Shown piece by piece: positions 15,814-24,209 of a DNA stretch of 64,000 bases. The DNA is from Flavobacterium sp. I-STPP5a. GTDB taxonomy: Bacteria; Bacteroidota; Bacteroidia; Flavobacteriales; Flavobacteriaceae. The translations under genes and the position numbers were made by a program. The notes below the pieces were generated by a model that saw only the letters and a program-made list of their open reading frames with translations, was not told the origin of the DNA and made no database searches. The stretch is taken from positions 248,001 through 312,000 of the forward strand of contig NZ_VHLM01000010.1 of assembly GCF_009764685.1 (NCBI RefSeq), read 5' to 3'. Numbering within the stretch: position 1 is the first letter of the stretch; every line of letters begins with the position of its first letter.

Positions 15814-16146
15814 ATGAAAATTACGTTTGATAATAACAAATTAAAGAAGTATGCTAATGACGATAGATTAGCAGAAAAGAAGCTTGGCAAACGTGAAGCT
15901 GTATTATACAAACAGCGACTAGATGATTTAGAAGCAGCACAAACTTTAGAAGATGTTAGAAATTTACCTGGCAAATACCATGAATTAGTTGGGAACAGAA
16001 AAGGACAATGGGCTTGTAATTTAGTTCATCCTTACAGATTAATTTTTGAGCCTCACGAAGACCCAATCCCAACAAATGAAGACGGTCAATATCTCTGGAT
16101 AGAGATAAAAGGAGTTGAAATAATTGAAATTGAAGATTATCACTAA
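15814..16146 (+). CDS. higB: HigB/RelE-type toxin
   Basis: The 110-residue protein fits the host-inhibition-of-growth toxin family: KKYANDDRLAEKKLGKREAVLYKQRLDDLEAAQTLEDVRNLPGKYHEL, then QWACNLVHPYRLIFEP, then IEIKGVEIIEIEDYH. These are RelE-fold ribosome-dependent or free mRNA interferases. It precedes its antitoxin by 11 bases, the inverted toxin-first order typical of HigBA. The only start codon is the ATG at 15814, which almost touches the promoter box. Such a module would stabilise the island or act in abortive infection. Confidence 0.85.
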   Translation: MKITFDNNKLKKYANDDRLAEKKLGKREAVLYKQRLDDLEAAQTLEDVRNLPGKYHELVGNRKGQWACNLVHPYRLIFEPHEDPIPTNEDGQYLWIEIKGVEIIEIEDYH

Positions 16147-16157
16147 CAAAAAAACAA

Positions 16158-17246
16158 ATGGCAACATTAAATCAATACTACCCTCAAACAGTTTCGCATC
16201 CCGGTACAACTTTAGCTGAGATTTTAGTTGAAAAAGAAATGGGAGCAAAAGAATTTGCGGTTAGAACAGGAAAACCAGAAAAAACAATTTCGGATGTTTT
16301 GAATGGAAAAAGCAGTATTACTCCCGAAATGGGGATTTTATTTGAACAAGTATTAAAAATTCCTTCTCATTTTTGGATTAATAGGCAACGAACTTATGAT
16401 GAATTTTTAGCAAGAGTTGAATATCAAAAAACAATAGAAGAAGGTATAGAATGGTCAAAAACTTTTCCTTATGCAAAAATGGCGTCATTAGGTTGGGTAA
16501 AACCAACTACAAAAAAAGAAGTAAAAGTCATTAATCTATTTGAATATTTTCAAGTCTCAAATACTAAAGGATATTTTGATTTTTACCATAATCAAAAGCT
16601 TTTAGTCAATTTTAGAATTTCATTAAAAGAAAATGAAAATGCGGGAGCTATAGCTGCTTGGTTAAGACAAGGAGAAATTCAAGCAGATGCTTTTAATATT
16701 CCAGAATTTGATAAAAAGAAGTTAACCGAGATTTTACCAAAATTAAAAGCAATAATGGCATCTCAACCAAATGATTTTTTTAGTCAGATTCAATCATTAT
16801 GCAATTATGCAGGCGTAAAGGTTGTACATACGCCTTGTTTGCCAAAAGCACCAATTCACGGTTCTACAAGATGGTTAAATGATGTTCCATTAGTTCAATT
16901 AAGTGGGCGCTATAAAAGAAATGATATTTTTTGGTTTACATTTTTTCATGAAATAGGGCATATTTTGCTTCACGGTAAAAAATACATTTCAATTGAAAAT
17001 ATTGAATATGATGGAGAAAATCAAGTTTACGAGAAAGAAGCTGATGCTTTTTCTGCTGATTTATTGTTGAATAAAGGGCAAGAAAATGAAATTATTAGCA
17101 ATCATAGATTAACTGAAACAGATGTAATTAGATTTGCCAAAAAATTTCAAACCCATCCAGCTGTTATAATTGGACGATTACAACATTTAAAATTAGTTCC
17201 TTTCGGAATGGGGAATAATTTGTGTAAACCAATTGAGTTTATTTAA
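16158..17246 (+). CDS. higA: HigA-type antitoxin fused to ImmA/IrrE-like metallopeptidase
   Basis: The 362-residue protein has an N-terminal HigA/XRE domain (HPGTTLAEILVEKEMGAKEFAVRTGKPEKTISDVLNGKSSITPEM, residues ~14-60) and a C-terminal ImmA/IrrE peptidase domain with the zinc motif FFHEIGHILLHG (HExxH near 263) and a downstream YEKEADAFSADLLL supplying the third ligand. Stand-alone HigA is ~100 residues, so this is the long fused form. The peptidase could cleave the protein itself or another repressor to release the toxin. The pair is co-transcribed with higB. Confidence 0.85.
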   Translation: MATLNQYYPQTVSHPGTTLAEILVEKEMGAKEFAVRTGKPEKTISDVLNGKSSITPEMGILFEQVLKIPSHFWINRQRTYDEFLARVEYQKTIEEGIEWSKTFPYAKMASLGWVKPTTKKEVKVINLFEYFQVSNTKGYFDFYHNQKLLVNFRISLKENENAGAIAAWLRQGEIQADAFNIPEFDKKKLTEILPKLKAIMASQPNDFFSQIQSLCNYAGVKVVHTPCLPKAPIHGSTRWLNDVPLVQLSGRYKRNDIFWFTFFHEIGHILLHGKKYISIENIEYDGENQVYEKEADAFSADLLLNKGQENEIISNHRLTETDVIRFAKKFQTHPAVIIGRLQHLKLVPFGMGNNLCKPIEFI

Positions 17247-17361
17247 TGTTGTAAATCTTTTGAACGACATCTTAAAGCAATGACTGTAATATTTTTAAAT
17301 ACTTTAATAATGGTATTTGGGGTTTAGTAAATACAAAACAATCAGATTTCCTAAAAGAAAT

Positions 17362-18051
17362 ATGCAATTAAAAAACACCATAGATTTTTATTTTTCATTT
17401 TTTGAAAATAAAAAACTTTTTAGGGTTTTTCCAAAGCTTAAGGAAGAGTTGCTTTCACAGTATAATCAAATAATTTATAATTCTGATAAACAAAACTCAA
17501 ATATTGATTTATTTCAAGAATACTTTCAAGTAATAGATACTGGAATAAAAGATGACCATTATATTGTTTCTTGGTTAATTGGGAAAATAGATAATTTAGT
17601 TTCTAAAAATAATTTGCCAAAAGTACATTTTAATATTAAAAGTCTTTTTTCAGATATAGAAAATCTTGACCCAAATAAATCCCTTTTTTATTCAAATAAA
17701 GATGAAAAAGATTTTAAACCAATTTACGTTTCCTATTATTTACCAATTGGTAATTTAATTGTCGTTGACGGAAATCATAGGGTTAAAGAATTTATTAATA
17801 GAAGAAAAGAAAAAATAGAAGGTTATTATTTTACTCCAGATTGGAATTTTCAAACCATGAATGAACTAAGTTTTTCTTTGTATAAATTTCATCATAATTT
17901 GGTTACTTTACACAGTTTATGCCAAAAAAAAGATATTAATTTATGGAGTTTTAAAGTGGATAAAAGCCTTATGCCAAATACTTTTTATGGAGATAAAACA
18001 GTGTTTAAAAACTTAATATTTAAAAAATTCTTATTGCTTTTTTGTAAATAA
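17362..18051 (+). CDS. ParB/sulfiredoxin-like domain protein, ~229 aa
   Basis: The core YLPIGNLIVVDGNHRVKEFIN carries the ParB N-terminal signature (DGNHR), which in this superfamily binds or hydrolyses nucleotides. There is no recognisable ParB HTH or dimer domain. The rest (VSWLIGKIDNLV, FTPDWNFQTMNELSFSLYKFHHN) is unfamiliar. A start at ATG 17362 is preferred; a TTG at 17317 would add 15 residues. The gene lies after higBA in the same direction and ends at a two-way hairpin. It could be a defence ATP-sensing protein or a partition-like factor. Confidence 0.55.
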   Translation: MQLKNTIDFYFSFFENKKLFRVFPKLKEELLSQYNQIIYNSDKQNSNIDLFQEYFQVIDTGIKDDHYIVSWLIGKIDNLVSKNNLPKVHFNIKSLFSDIENLDPNKSLFYSNKDEKDFKPIYVSYYLPIGNLIVVDGNHRVKEFINRRKEKIEGYYFTPDWNFQTMNELSFSLYKFHHNLVTLHSLCQKKDINLWSFKVDKSLMPNTFYGDKTVFKNLIFKKFLLLFCK

Positions 18052-18079
18052 AACCCAACCCCAATTAAGGAGTTGGGTT
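18052..18079. terminator. bidirectional terminator between convergent genes
   Basis: AACCCAACCCC and GGAGTTGGGTT pair with one mismatch around AATTAA. The hairpin lies between the end of the rightward cargo block and the end of the leftward DUF3871 gene. Confidence 0.75.
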
Positions 18080-18083
18080 CTTC

Positions 18084-19157
18084 TCAATTCAAGAACCAAT
18101 TGTAGTCTCCACTACCAACTAGTGCTTTTTGAATGCCTTGAGTAAACTCAAACGCATTCAATCCTTTCTCTAGGAATGAATCGATATAAGTTGATTTGTT
18201 TGCACCAGTATAAAGATTAAAGAATTTCCATAGGCTTATTTTGCCATTGGTTTCTTTACAGAAGTTTTCATCTTCAAGATAGGCTTTGGCAATTGCATTT
18301 AACTGACCATCATTAAATTGAAGTTCTGGGATTTCTGTTTTTAAATTCTTTGGTAAATGTTGATATAATCTTCCTCTACCCAAGATTTGACAAAATTGAG
18401 TTTCAGTCAAATACTGGTTTTCTAAACTTTGCATTTGTGTAAAGTGATTTTCCATATCGTATGAACTGAGTAATTGCAAAATATGCTTTTTTAGCTCATC
18501 AACACTCATAACTTTTACATCACTCAAAAAACCATCTGTAGAAATGCAAGTATTTAAACAAACTAAATTCCTGAAGCCAATAAATGCTTTAAAGCGTTCT
18601 GGACTTTTTTTACTGTACAAATTTTGATGATTCAAAGCTCTCACACCACCAACGCATAAAGTCAACGTATTCCCGCCAATCACTCTAGTAATTGATGGAA
18701 TTTCTATACAAAAAGCCATACGTTCCCAATTCAAAGTTTTTTCATGTGGCAAAAGTTCATGTACTGGTTTTCTTAATGCTTCGGCTGTCCTCCCTTTTAA
18801 AATATGGGACACACGAATATCAGGTTCTAATATTTCTTCGTTACCAAAAACTTCATGAACACAATCTTGGGTAGCTTTTATAAAATCCTGATGTGGAATT
18901 GTCAATTCGTTATCTTTGGCAAAAATACTTGTAGTACATTCATTTTCTAATTGATATAAAGTTGAAACTTCTGTATTGGCTTCGATAAAAGGATTGTTTA
19001 TAGATTTTTTTACTACTGTTGTGGTAACGGTTGGAACTTCTAAATTACCAGTAGGTTTAAAATGATTACTGATAGTTTCCAAATTTAAAACTGGCTTTAC
19101 AGGTTGTAATACATAAACATCCTGATTAATTCTTGATTCAATGGTGAGTGTGTCCAT
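18084..19157 (-). CDS. DUF3871 family protein
   Basis: The 357-residue protein matches my memory of DUF3871, a Bacteroidota family on mobile elements: an N-terminal variable part, then EPDIRVSHILKGRTAEAL, CVGGVRALNHQNLYSKKS and a C-terminal SLWKFFNLYTGANKSTYIDSFLEK. The layout, especially GVRALNHQNL, resembles DUF932-like plasmid proteins. It may act in single-strand DNA handling, but the function is not established. It overlaps the upstream ATPase gene by 20 bases, so the two are translationally coupled. Confidence 0.75.
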   Translation of the reverse strand: MDTLTIESRINQDVYVLQPVKPVLNLETISNHFKPTGNLEVPTVTTTVVKKSINNPFIEANTEVSTLYQLENECTTSIFAKDNELTIPHQDFIKATQDCVHEVFGNEEILEPDIRVSHILKGRTAEALRKPVHELLPHEKTLNWERMAFCIEIPSITRVIGGNTLTLCVGGVRALNHQNLYSKKSPERFKAFIGFRNLVCLNTCISTDGFLSDVKVMSVDELKKHILQLLSSYDMENHFTQMQSLENQYLTETQFCQILGRGRLYQHLPKNLKTEIPELQFNDGQLNAIAKAYLEDENFCKETNGKISLWKFFNLYTGANKSTYIDSFLEKGLNAFEFTQGIQKALVGSGDYNWFLN

Positions 19158-20001
19158 TTGTTGAGAAAGTTTGAGGGTTTAACAATAATTCTTTTGCATT
19201 GATAGTTTCTTTTTGAAGTTTGAAATCATACTCCAATAATTCCCTCCAACTGCTGTATTGGTTGTAGAGAACTTTTAATTCATCAATGGTTTTAGTGGCT
19301 GTGATTTTACCTCTTGCATCTTGTAAATTAGTTCCACTATTGCACCAATCCAATATTTTTTTACCTGTATTGGAATTGATTATAAACTCTGGTTTACCAA
19401 AAAATAATCCTGATCTGTCTTTTGAACTGACGCAAAAATTTTTAATATCAATATCGAATACAATTGTAAATTCAAAATCAATACCATCACGTTGAATACT
19501 TTTTAAGCCAACTTTTTCAGGAATGAACTTTCCATCTTTTTGATTTAAAACGTAGTCTTGTTTTGTGCGAATTGTAGCTATAACGTGGGCATCACATTGA
19601 AGAATTTTGTCAATAAACAATTTCTCTAATGGTTTAATTTTTGACCAATTGGTAAACGAATTTCCAGCTAATGAACTGTGATATTCTAACAAACACTCCC
19701 AGTTATGTGACATAGAATCGACGATTATTACTTCCATTCCTGCTTTTTCACAAACTTCAATAGCCTTTACATAATTTTCTGAAGTAAAAGGAGGTTTCAA
19801 TGTAAGTACATTATATTGCCCAAGATGGCTGTAGATGTCTGCACTACCGTTTTCTGTACAAATTACAGCTACTTTACTAAAATCTCCATTTGTAAGTCCT
19901 TGTGCTAAAAGTAAACTTGAGTACGATTTACCTGACCCGCTAGGACCTTGTATTGCCATTTTTATTTTGGCTTTCTTCCTTTCTGACTTCCTTAATTCCA
20001 T
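19138..20001 (-). CDS. phage-type AAA_24 ATPase (RecA-fold)
   Basis: The 287-residue protein has Walker A IQGPSGSGKSYSSLLLA near residue 17-33, a Walker B-like EVIIVDSMSHNWE near 90-100, and IATIRTKQDYVL further on. This is the compact P-loop fold of phage nucleotide-binding/Sak4-like single-strand annealing proteins. It probably helps replication or recombination of the excised island. It overlaps the DUF3871 gene. A hairpin lies just upstream (20059-20088), so it needs its own promoter in 20002-20058, an AT-rich stretch with no clear TAnnTTTG box. Confidence 0.75.
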   Translation of the reverse strand: MELRKSERKKAKIKMAIQGPSGSGKSYSSLLLAQGLTNGDFSKVAVICTENGSADIYSHLGQYNVLTLKPPFTSENYVKAIEVCEKAGMEVIIVDSMSHNWECLLEYHSSLAGNSFTNWSKIKPLEKLFIDKILQCDAHVIATIRTKQDYVLNQKDGKFIPEKVGLKSIQRDGIDFEFTIVFDIDIKNFCVSSKDRSGLFFGKPEFIINSNTGKKILDWCNSGTNLQDARGKITATKTIDELKVLYNQYSSWRELLEYDFKLQKETINAKELLLNPQTFSTNGHTHH

Positions 20002-20058
20002 GAGTTAAATGTTTAAAATTGTTAATATTAATTTGAATTGATTAATTTTTAAATGAAA

Positions 20059-20088
20059 AAAGGTTAATCTCAAAATGAAATTAACCTT
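20059..20088 (-). terminator. terminator after integrase-ANT operon
   Basis: AAAGGTTAAT and ATTAACCTTT form a perfect 10-bp stem; on the minus strand it is followed by a run of T. It ends the leftward integrase/ANT transcript before the AAA_24 gene. Confidence 0.75.
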
Positions 20089-20112
20089 TGGTTAAAAATG
20101 TAAGTTGTATAA

Positions 20113-20388
20113 TTACAAAATGTATTTTTGAATATACTTTATACCGTATGATGATATTAAAACAGTAAGGTAACGGTTTTGAGTAACCTCAAAAAAACCA
20201 CTTTCTTTCCAGTCGTCTAATGGCAAGTTGTATCTGTCAAGTATTTCTTTCTCTCGCAAAAGTTTAAAGAGATTTTTTTGACCTAGACCTTTTTGATTAA
20301 TAATTTCGGCAGCTTCTCTAAAATTGTGAAATTTATTCGGACCTACAATAATATCCAAATCTTGAGTAAACAGGTTAAAATTCATCAT
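20113..20388 (-). CDS. KilA-C/ANT-domain small protein, 91 aa
   Basis: The stretch NQKGLGQKNLFKLLREKEILDRYNLPLDDWKESGFFEV is the phage antirepressor C-terminal (KilA-C/ANT) pattern, which normally ends in a partner- or DNA-binding module. The N-terminal ~20 residues are a short tag. Its ATG overlaps the integrase stop by four bases, so integrase and this protein are made together. It may antagonise an island repressor (for example the XRE protein) or act as a recombination directionality factor. Stand-alone ANT proteins fused in operon to integrase are uncommon in my experience. Confidence 0.65.
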   Translation of the reverse strand: MMNFNLFTQDLDIIVGPNKFHNFREAAEIINQKGLGQKNLFKLLREKEILDRYNLPLDDWKESGFFEVTQNRYLTVLISSYGIKYIQKYIL

Positions 20389-21599
20389 AAATCCAGTAAT
20401 TTTTCGTTTTCAATATCTAACGTAACATTCTCAAATTCTTTTAAATAAGATTGTGTAATTTCTACGTTTGAATGCCCCATAGATTGTGAGATAATGTCAG
20501 ACGATACCCCTAAAAACTTCATATTTGTTGCGTATGAATGCCTGATTACATAACTGGAAATATTACTATCAACTCCAGCTATTTTTGCTAATTCCTTTAA
20601 GTCATTATTAAATTTTTTTAAAGTATTTATTCTCCTATTTGCAAATTGTGTCGGATTCATATTTTCATCGACTAAAATTGGAAAAATGAATTGTGAATTA
20701 ATTTGTGATTTTCTGTAATAGTTTAAAATCAAACTAACTGGTTCAAGTATTCTTATAACAAATTGTCTCTTGGTTTTACTTCTAGTATAGTAAATATTTT
20801 CCCCCTGTATATTAGACCATTTTAATTTCATCATATCAATAAAATTAATGCCTCTGCAATAATAAGAAAACAAGAAATAATTAAACGTATTTTGTAAATG
20901 TGGATATTCCAAGATATTTATTTTTAAAACCTTCTTAACATCTTCAATCGTCAATGCTCTTTTAGTAGTAGCCCCTTTCAATTTTGAAACTTTGTAATTT
21001 TCAAATGGGTAAGGATTTTTAGGTATAATTTGCCTATTTCTTGCTTTATTGAATAGTGCTTTAAAGCCTCGCATTTTGAATGATATTCCGCCATTTTGAT
21101 TTCCATTTTCACGAAGAAACACCTCATATTTTTCTAAAAATGTTGTGTTTATATCTTTGAATTTTATTTTTTTTCCTTTAAATTTTACAATTGAATCTCG
21201 GGTGCTTTGATATGCTCTGGCATTACTTATATTTCCTGACCTTGTCATTTCATCAATAATTTCATTGTAAAAATCAATAACATTGATGTCTTTTTCTATA
21301 GCATCAGTTCCTCTAAACTTTACTTCAAAATCTGCCAAAGTATAATTTAAATTATCTAATTGAAAATCTCTAATAATTTGGTTTGCCCTTGATTTATAAT
21401 TGTTTAAAAGTAAATTTTCGGCTTTATAGTCATTGTGCTTTTTTGTGAATTGTTCGTTTCCAAAATTTTCTTTTAAACATTTTAATCCCAAACTGATATT
21501 TTTTCGTTTCCTATTTTTTATTACACTTAAATATACCGTATGATAACCATTGGACATAGGTTTACTACCAAGTACGATTTTGATACTTGCATTTGTCAT
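20385..21599 (-). CDS. int: tyrosine recombinase/integrase of the island
   Basis: The 404-residue protein is a Bacteroidota-type phage integrase: an arm-binding domain at the N-terminus, a SAM-like core-binding domain at about 110-210, and the catalytic domain. Active-site residues are visible: Arg in YYCRGINF near 250, a Lys-rich strand (SKTKRQFVIRI), YVIRHSYAT near 350 (Arg plus His), GHSNVEITQSYL with His and the nucleophilic Tyr near 385. It should insert the circular island at the 3' end of tRNA-Ala. A strong hairpin (21623-21645) precedes its start. It is intact and probably active. Confidence 0.92.
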   Translation of the reverse strand: MTNASIKIVLGSKPMSNGYHTVYLSVIKNRKRKNISLGLKCLKENFGNEQFTKKHNDYKAENLLLNNYKSRANQIIRDFQLDNLNYTLADFEVKFRGTDAIEKDINVIDFYNEIIDEMTRSGNISNARAYQSTRDSIVKFKGKKIKFKDINTTFLEKYEVFLRENGNQNGGISFKMRGFKALFNKARNRQIIPKNPYPFENYKVSKLKGATTKRALTIEDVKKVLKINILEYPHLQNTFNYFLFSYYCRGINFIDMMKLKWSNIQGENIYYTRSKTKRQFVIRILEPVSLILNYYRKSQINSQFIFPILVDENMNPTQFANRRINTLKKFNNDLKELAKIAGVDSNISSYVIRHSYATNMKFLGVSSDIISQSMGHSNVEITQSYLKEFENVTLDIENEKLLDL

Positions 21600-21622
21600 A
21601 ATTTCTTAAATTTTTAGATTAA

Positions 21623-21645
21623 ACCGCCCCAAGGATAGGGGCGGT
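21623..21645 (-). terminator. hairpin between DUF3987 and integrase genes
   Basis: ACCGCCCC and GGGGCGGT form a perfect 8-bp GC-rich stem around a 7-base loop. It may terminate the DUF3987 transcript; only TTTAAT follows on the minus strand, so partial read-through or control of integrase expression is possible. Confidence 0.6.
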
Positions 21646-21664
21646 ATTACATAAGTTGCAGGTC

Positions 21665-21680
21665 TTACATACTTACATTA
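21665..21680 (-). repeat. 16-base motif upstream of integrase (second copy)
   Basis: TAATGTAAGTATGTAA on the minus strand matches 2504-2519. A GTTGCAGGTC at 21655-21664 resembles half of the arm-type motif. The copy overlaps the last codons of the DUF3987 gene, about 65 bases from the integrase start. Confidence 0.5.
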
Positions 21681-22952
21681 TAATTTTTTAAAAACTCCTT
21701 TTTTAACTTTCTTGATAAATCTCTTTTTTTGAAATTGTGATAATTTATCATCAATTGTCCTTTTCGGGATATTTCTTTTTATTCCAACTTCTAACACATC
21801 TTGTCTTGTAAATTGGTCTCTCAATTCATCTAAAATTTCTTCATCTTGAATTGATAAAACGCCACTTTCAATGGTGTCAAAAGTAAACTGAGAATGTCTT
21901 AAAAGAGTATCTGTTAATTCTAATGCAATTAGAAAATCTCTATTTGTACAAACTAAAGTTTCTGTTTCTGCAAGTTTACTTTTAAATCTTAATGCAGTTA
22001 GAATCATTGATATTCTGAACATAATTAATCCATGTCTGTTAAGATTAGACAAGAAAGCTTCAGAATGTTTATCTATTATAAATGCTCTAATATATTTAAA
22101 CCTACTGGTAAATCTTTTTATTTGATTTTCTGTAAATTGAAATTCTATTGGCTTTTTCAAGTTTGATAATTCACCGTATAAATTAAAAATATCATTTGAT
22201 AAATTTTCAAATGCGATTCTGTTTTCTTTTGATTTTACAGCAAATACATTTTTAAATTCTGCTATTTCATCGAAGCTGTAAACTATAAATCTTGAAAAAA
22301 GACCATTGTCCTTTGATTTTATTAGTGGTTGTAGTTGATTTTGAGTGCCTGAAATTACCATTGACAATTTCGGCTCACTGATTTCTTCAAAAACACTATC
22401 CATCTTTCTGCTAATAGAAAGAGGTTCGTGGTGCCAAGCCTTACGCAGGACATCAGAATAATTACTCCAATCATTATTTAACATACTGGAAAGTGTGTCG
22501 GCTTCGCTTTCCATTATTAATAATCCGTGTTCTGAACTACCTAAGAATGAATATACTTCTGCTGTACTTACATTTGCTGGTAAAATTTTTATTTTGATAT
22601 TAGGGCAAACTTCATTTTTTGATTCTTTATTCCCTTTTTTGCTGTTCTCACACAAAATTAATTCAGCTTTGCTGTCTTCTAATATTTTGTTGTGGATTTT
22701 GTCTATTAAAATTCTCGAATAATTCATAACACCCTTTCCACTAGCAGGTGGGGCGACTATTAAAACATAAAGATTTGAATAAACATCATCGCCATCATAA
22801 TAACCTTTAATGTTTGGTAAACAATTACTCAATACTCCAATACTTGACATTAAAACAATATCCTTTTCTCGACCTTCAAATGATTCAGTTATTGATTTTA
22901 ATTCCTCTGGTAAGTTTTTGTAAATTTCTTTACTAATTAATCTTCTTTCCAT
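21678..22952 (-). CDS. DUF3987-family primase/helicase-like ATPase
   Basis: The 424-residue protein opens with ELKSITESFEGREKDIVLMSSIGVLSNCLPNIKGYYDG and has a P-loop LIVAPPASGKGVMNYSRIL near residue 70, then ESEADTLSSMLNN near 150 and KAWHHEPLSISRKMD, the usual DUF3987/YfjI pattern. A winged-helix-like C-terminus follows (DQFTRQDVLEVGIKRNIPKRTIDDKLSQF). These proteins serve as replication helicase/primase partners on integrative elements. It starts two bases after the excisionase-like gene, so they form an operon. Confidence 0.75.
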   Translation of the reverse strand: MERRLISKEIYKNLPEELKSITESFEGREKDIVLMSSIGVLSNCLPNIKGYYDGDDVYSNLYVLIVAPPASGKGVMNYSRILIDKIHNKILEDSKAELILCENSKKGNKESKNEVCPNIKIKILPANVSTAEVYSFLGSSEHGLLIMESEADTLSSMLNNDWSNYSDVLRKAWHHEPLSISRKMDSVFEEISEPKLSMVISGTQNQLQPLIKSKDNGLFSRFIVYSFDEIAEFKNVFAVKSKENRIAFENLSNDIFNLYGELSNLKKPIEFQFTENQIKRFTSRFKYIRAFIIDKHSEAFLSNLNRHGLIMFRISMILTALRFKSKLAETETLVCTNRDFLIALELTDTLLRHSQFTFDTIESGVLSIQDEEILDELRDQFTRQDVLEVGIKRNIPKRTIDDKLSQFQKKRFIKKVKKGVFKKL

Positions 22953-22954
22953 CT

Positions 22955-23230
22955 TTATTTTTTTAAATGGTTATTTATTTCATTCTCTAAAACTCTGATA
23001 GATTTTAATTCATTTTGTTTCATCCAATCATCTAAATCGGATTTTTTAAAGTAGAGTTTGCCACCATTTGGCTTGGAATAAGTTATCAATCTACTTGATG
23101 TTAGTTTGTACAACATACTAATGCTAACGTCTAAATAATCCAATGCTTGTTTGAAACTCAACATTTCCTTTTGTGGTAATATTACCATATTTTGGAACTC
23201 ATCACTTATTGATAAAGTGTTCTTCTCCAT
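22955..23230 (-). CDS. excisionase-like HTH_17 (AlpA/MerR-type) protein
   Basis: The 91-residue protein carries a winged HTH of the excisionase family: LSFKQALDYLDVSISMLYKLTSSRLITYSKPNGGKLYFKKSDLDDWM, residues ~24-70. It may be the directionality factor for island excision or an activator of the DUF3987-integrase genes. A TATCTTTG box lies 57 bases upstream (23287-23294), with a dyad of the GATTTTTGCAAAAATC type between box and gene. Confidence 0.8.
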   Translation of the reverse strand: MEKNTLSISDEFQNMVILPQKEMLSFKQALDYLDVSISMLYKLTSSRLITYSKPNGGKLYFKKSDLDDWMKQNELKSIRVLENEINNHLKK

Positions 23231-23286
23231 ATTCTTAAAATTAAATTATTAAAAGAAAACTCGTTGATTTTTGCAAAAATCTTGTA

Positions 23287-23294
23287 CAAAGATA
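23287..23294 (-). promoter_or_regulatory. promoter -7 box for the excisionase-DUF3987 operon
   Basis: CAAAGATA on the plus strand reads TATCTTTG on the minus strand (TAnnTTTG). It is 57 bases before the excisionase start. Confidence 0.5.
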
Positions 23295-23360
23295 ATTTAC
23301 AAAAAAGCGTATTATGAAAAAGTGTAAGAAAGGTGTAAGGGGAAGTGTAATGTTTTTGGC

Positions 23361-24191
23361 TTACAATAGTTTGAAATCTTTAATAAATGAAGATAGTTTA
23401 TCAATTTCCTTATCTGAAATATCATTTTTTGCCTTGTTGTAATTAGTTTCGGTTATTAGTGTTTTACCTCCTTTTGTGTAAAATCTTTTAGAACTTTCAA
23501 TTGATTTACCAGTTAAATTATCAAATAAAACATTTATTGTTTCAAGATATTTCATTGCTAATCCGTTTTTACAATTGAATTGAATTTTTTCATTAGTGTC
23601 ATTATCGGTTAAAACCGAAACAAAAGATTCTTTAGAAATTTGGTCGGCATCAATTATGTCATTATCAGCAGTAATATTATATAATTCGTAAAACTTACTC
23701 TTTTTAATGTTTACTTTAACTTTAAAGAAAGAATTGGTCAAGTTTATTAAAGCTGTATTATATAAATCAATTTTATATTTTTCGTTCAAATATGAAACAA
23801 TTTCTTCAAAGGGTTTCTGGCAAATAGTGAATTTTTGAAGCAAATCATCCTCTTTACTTTGAATATAGCTGATAGTTTTTTTTATATATTCTATAAATTT
23901 ATTCTTCTGAATTGAATCTGATGAAATAATTACTGAATCTATATCCTTCTTAATAATTTGAGTTTCATTCCAAAGTATCTCTTTTAAATGGTCTTCAAAT
24001 TTTATCGTTATGTATTCTTCATTATAATCGTCATAGTATTCAATTATACCAATGTCAGTATTTAAATGTATAGGAGTTTCTTCATGTTTTAGATTTTTCA
24101 AAATAAATGTTTCTTTCAAAAAATCAATATTTTTAAAAGTTAGTAGATTTTGTAAATTAAAAAGGATAATATAGTTTTGTTGGTCAGCCAT
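23361..24191 (-). CDS. hypothetical protein next to attR, 276 aa
   Basis: No family is recognised. The chain is acidic and mostly helical in the middle (KKTISYIQSKEDDLLQKFTICQKPFEEIVSYLNEKY) with beta-like ends (DIGIIEYYDDYNEEYITIKFEDHL). It has no membrane segment or catalytic motif that I can see. It is the island gene nearest the tRNA. A TATTTTTG box (24197-24204) is only 6 bases before the ATG, and the arm-type repeat lies just behind it, so integrase binding could influence its expression. Confidence 0.6.
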   Translation of the reverse strand: MADQQNYIILFNLQNLLTFKNIDFLKETFILKNLKHEETPIHLNTDIGIIEYYDDYNEEYITIKFEDHLKEILWNETQIIKKDIDSVIISSDSIQKNKFIEYIKKTISYIQSKEDDLLQKFTICQKPFEEIVSYLNEKYKIDLYNTALINLTNSFFKVKVNIKKSKFYELYNITADNDIIDADQISKESFVSVLTDNDTNEKIQFNCKNGLAMKYLETINVLFDNLTGKSIESSKRFYTKGGKTLITETNYNKAKNDISDKEIDKLSSFIKDFKLL

Positions 24192-24209
24192 AAATACAAA
24201 AATATAAAA

